In this document: one piece after another, positions 63,593-64,000 of the stretch
How the letters are laid out: every line of letters starts with the position of its first letter
Position numbering within the stretch: the stretch's first letter is position 1
Source: 55-13 sp964501275
GTDB lineage: Bacteria > Armatimonadota > Fimbriimonadia > Fimbriimonadales > Fimbriimonadaceae
Length of the DNA stretch: 64,000 nucleotides
Direction of reading: 5' to 3'
Assembly (NCBI GenBank): GCA_964501275.1
Contig: CAZCSP010000011.1
Location: 61,315-125,314 of the forward strand
Program-made: the position numbers and the translations under genes
Notes under the pieces: generated by a model
Databases searched by the model: none
The model's input: only the letters and a program-made list of their open reading frames with translations
What the model was told of the DNA's origin: nothing

Positions 63593-63616
63593 ATCCCCTC
63601 GTTTGAAGGAGGGGAT
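63593..63616 (-). terminator. Hairpin between cas2 and the first repeat
   Basis: ATCCCCTC (63593-63600) pairs perfectly with GAGGGGAT (63609-63616) around an 8-nt loop, directly abutting the first repeat. On the minus strand it is followed by TTTC. If the array is transcribed leftward, this would end the pre-crRNA; it may instead be trailing structure of the cas transcript. Confidence 0.5.
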
Positions 63617-64000
63617 AGTGTATCTGAAAGACGCCCGACCGCTTGCCCCAACCTGCAACATGCCCACGAGCAAAGCCCAAGCAGTGTATCTGAAAGACGC
63701 CCGACCGCTTGCCCCAACTATCCATTTGTTTCGCTCTTCGCCGGCACCAGTGTATCTGAAAGACGCCCGACCGCTTGCCCCAACTGGAGGACAAGGTGAG
63801 GTCGCAAGAGGTTCAGTGTATCTGAAAGACGCCCGACCGCTTGCCCCAACAGCGGACTGTCTCCCAAAAAGGATAACAAAAGTGTATCTGAAAGACGCCC
63901 GACCGCTTGCCCCAACCTGTTCTGGCTATCCGAGACTACTACCGAGAGTGTATCTGAAAGACGCCCGACCGCTTGCCCCAACGCGGAGTTGGGAGACTGG
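63617..64000 (-). CRISPR. Type II-C CRISPR array (six repeats seen, continues past the right edge)
   Basis: Six identical 36-bp repeats start at 63617, 63683, 63749, 63815, 63881 and 63947, an exact 66-bp period. Five full 30-bp spacers and one partial (63983-64000) are all different. In the crRNA sense (minus strand) the repeat begins GTTGGGGCAAGCGG and ends TCAGATACACT. Strand choice follows from pairing with the tracrRNA anti-repeat at 58788-58819, so guides lie 5' of each repeat on the minus strand and transcription runs toward cas2. I saw no spacer match inside the window. Confidence 0.97.

Noticed and set aside
63468..63981. Minus-strand frames crossing the CRISPR array
   Set aside because: They are translations of the 36-bp repeat and spacers (repeating GQAVGRLSDT), not genes.

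Overview
The window reads as a chromosomal piece of a GC-rich bacterium with a diderm-type envelope: outer-membrane beta-barrel proteins, lipoproteins, an exosortase/PEP-CTERM system and MotAB. The gene flavour (fused IspDF, exosortase plus EpsI-like partner, many small secreted proteins, intergenic palindromes everywhere) would fit Armatimonadota (Fimbriimonadia) or a related lineage. That placement is inference from gene content only; no rRNA is present to settle it.

Layout. 0-3.6 kb: 5' part of sufE, a parDE-type toxin-antitoxin pair with a visible operator, three tandem paralogous membrane proteins and a TerC protein. 3.6-12.5 kb: envelope and exopolysaccharide functions: ChaN-like protein, a PEP-CTERM-tagged metalloprotease, tRNA-Leu(CAA), EpsI-like protein and exosortase, UDP-glucose dehydrogenase, a Wzm/Wzt polysaccharide exporter and a glycosyltransferase. 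12.5-17.2 kb: a lactonase-like propeller, a three-gene operon ending in a cysteine-rich secreted peptide, and a divergent AraC regulator/PhyH dioxygenase pair. 17.3-21.2 kb: a Zn/Mn ABC transporter whose second permease carries a C-terminal winged-helix-like domain; inverted copies of one composite repeat flank it. 21.5-32.9 kb: SMP-30 protein, fatty-acid desaturase, a YjbH-like barrel, a large secreted metzincin, an XRE/ImmA pair and MotAB. 33-47.6 kb: housekeeping genes (mutL, ruvC, topA, PIN-TRAM protein, ispDF, S41 protease) with two Uma2 genes and a structured RNA. 47.7-58.7 kb: a glycosidase-like protein with palindromes inside its reading frame, small secreted or membrane proteins including a tandem duplication, a DUF885 peptidase and leuB.

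58.7-64.0 kb holds the most notable system: a complete compact type II-C CRISPR-Cas locus. Cas9 (1164 aa) has all RuvC and HNH catalytic residues, and is followed by overlapping cas1 and then cas2. The array (six identical 36-bp repeats, 30-bp spacers) runs off the right edge. A tracrRNA is encoded on the opposite strand just upstream of cas9. Its anti-repeat matches the array repeat, including a 16-nt perfect block, and it ends in a strong intrinsic terminator. Its -10 box overlaps a plausible cas9 -10 box on the other strand, so the two may share one divergent promoter. Base-pairing polarity implies that the array is read leftward, against the cas genes.

The genome carries many palindromic repeat families. 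Members lie between genes, at operon ends, and in at least two cases inside intact reading frames.
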